Part shown: positions 5,672 through 6,110 of the stretch, in pieces
Numbering within the stretch: the first letter of the stretch is position 1
Layout: the number at the start of each line of letters is the position of its first letter
From: Prevotellaceae bacterium
GTDB taxonomy: Bacteria; Bacteroidota; Bacteroidia; Bacteroidales; UBA932
Direction: 5' to 3'
Assembly: GCA_031287815.1 (NCBI GenBank)
Contig: JAITSM010000116.1
Location: forward strand, 1 to 6,110
DNA: 6,110 nt
Made by a program: the position numbers and the translations under genes
Notes under the pieces: generated by a model
Databases searched by the model: none
Seen by the model: only the letters and a program-made list of their open reading frames with translations
Told to the model about the DNA's origin: nothing

Positions 5672-5711
5672 AAAGTTGAAAGTTAGCTGGCGCCAGCCAA
5701 CTTTCAACTTT
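5672..5711. terminator. 40-base near-perfect palindrome, probable bidirectional terminator between convergent genes
   Basis: AAAGTTGAAAGTT-A-GCTGGC (5672-5691) pairs with GCCAGC-C-AACTTTCAACTTT (5692-5711), one mismatch in 20 pairs, centred on GGCGCC. On the plus strand it is followed by TAGTTTTTAACTTTT. It lies 34 bases beyond the CDF stop and faces the convergent minus-strand gene, so termination in both directions is plausible. A smaller GCCC-TTC-GGGC hairpin (5649-5659) precedes it. The core is the same GGCGCC repeat seen in the other two intergenic regions, so this may be a repeat serving as a terminator. Confidence 0.5.
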
Positions 5712-5772
5712 TAGTTTTTAACTTTTAAGGCAAAGCCTCAGCAGACAGGGCGGAGAGGGTAGAACCTTGACC

Positions 5773-5795
5773 GGACAGGGCGTGGCGCGTTGTCC
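5773..5795. terminator. Weak hairpin GGACA/TGTCC after the minus-strand gene
   Basis: GGACA (5773-5777) pairs with TGTCC (5791-5795), with an inner GCG/CGC (5780-5782, 5786-5788). It starts eight bases beyond the stop of the minus-strand gene and could end its transcript, but there is no good U-run on that strand. Confidence 0.25.
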
Positions 5796-5802
5796 TGCGT
5801 TT

Positions 5803-6012
5803 CTATTTTTCAGGATAAGGTATTCCGGCAAGTTCATAATCTGCCGGGAAAATGGGATTTTCTATGCGGCCGCGCTTGAAGTACTCCATTGTTTCCTCGT
5901 ATGTCATGTCAAACGTTTCGAGGCTTATGCGGTCTTTGTTTTTCCGTATTAATTCCATAATGCCGGGAATTATTACCGGCTCGGGCAATTGGGGAGTGTT
6001 ACTTGGTTTCAT
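5803..6012 (-). CDS. Hypothetical protein, 69 residues
   Basis: The product begins MKPSNTPQLPEPVIIPG and continues with IMELIRKNKDRISLETF, DMTYEETMEYFKRGRIENP and a proline/tyrosine-rich end (GIPYPEK). It is soluble, charged, and has no signal peptide or membrane segment; the middle looks helical. I do not recognise the family. Composition, the ATG start and a 14-base overlap with the upstream gene argue that it is real. It could be a small partner of the upstream gene (for example one half of a two-gene module such as toxin-antitoxin), but nothing in the sequence proves that. Confidence 0.6.
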   Translation of the reverse strand: MKPSNTPQLPEPVIIPGIMELIRKNKDRISLETFDMTYEETMEYFKRGRIENPIFPADYELAGIPYPEK

Positions 6013-6110
6013 AATGCATCACTTCTTTAGGGGTTCTTATTTCTATAGTATTATAGCCTTGTTGTAAATTTATACCGTTATAGCCTCTGATTCTGCCAAG
6101 ATTGACAATG
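5999..6110 (-). CDS. C-terminal end of an unidentified protein, cut by the window edge
   Basis: A frame open from the window edge gives 36 residues, IVNLGRIRGYNGINLQQGYN followed by TIEIRTPKEVMHYETK, ending with TAA at 6001..5999. The composition is protein-like, and the end overlaps the start of the downstream minus-strand gene by 14 bases (the stop lies just inside that gene), the usual sign of coupled translation. The fragment is too short to assign a function. Confidence 0.5.
   Translation of the reverse strand, partial: IVNLGRIRGYNGINLQQGYNTIEIRTPKEVMHYETK

Overview
This window looks like a chromosomal segment from a member of the Bacteroidota, most likely Bacteroidales. Two promoters match the Bacteroidota consensus (TTTG, then TAnnTTTG). 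The start codons lack Shine-Dalgarno sequences and sit in A/T-rich leaders. There is a short secreted-lipoprotein gene. The gaps between genes hold the ATTCATAATTC-, GAGAATGGAGAAT- and GTTGAAAGTT-type imperfect repeats common in that phylum. Genes are moderately GC-rich and the long intergenic stretches are strongly AT-rich. Genus cannot be told from the sequence.

Layout. Bases 1-373 hold a possible minus-strand gene start cut by the window edge, whose reading frame appears broken, plus small hairpins. Bases 374-1398 hold a minus-strand pair: a 57-residue lipoprotein (1225-1398) and, 11 bases downstream of it, a secreted 279-residue protein with a cysteine/histidine-rich C-terminus (374-1213). 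Bases 1399-1860 hold no convincing protein gene. They contain a perfect minus-strand promoter (1814-1844), a 118-base rod-like inverted repeat (1621-1738) and several further hairpins, so they may form a long structured leader of the lipoprotein operon or a separate non-coding RNA. Bases 1880-2010 hold intergenic repeats, a perfect 8+4+8 operator-like palindrome and the feoA promoter.

Bases 2030-4608 encode feoA and feoB, overlapping by ATGA, for ferrous iron uptake. Bases 4609-4737 are repeats. Bases 4738-5637 encode a cation diffusion facilitator (zinc-type efflux transporter). Bases 5638-5802 are a convergent intergenic region with a 40-base palindrome that may terminate transcription. Bases 5803-6110 hold two overlapping minus-strand genes, the second cut by the window edge; neither is recognised.

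The theme of the centre is metal homeostasis: Fe(II) import by FeoAB beside divalent-metal export by a CDF protein. The divergent secreted Cys/His-rich protein could bind metal, but that is inference. The least explained and most interesting part is the structured minus-strand segment between the lipoprotein and feoA.
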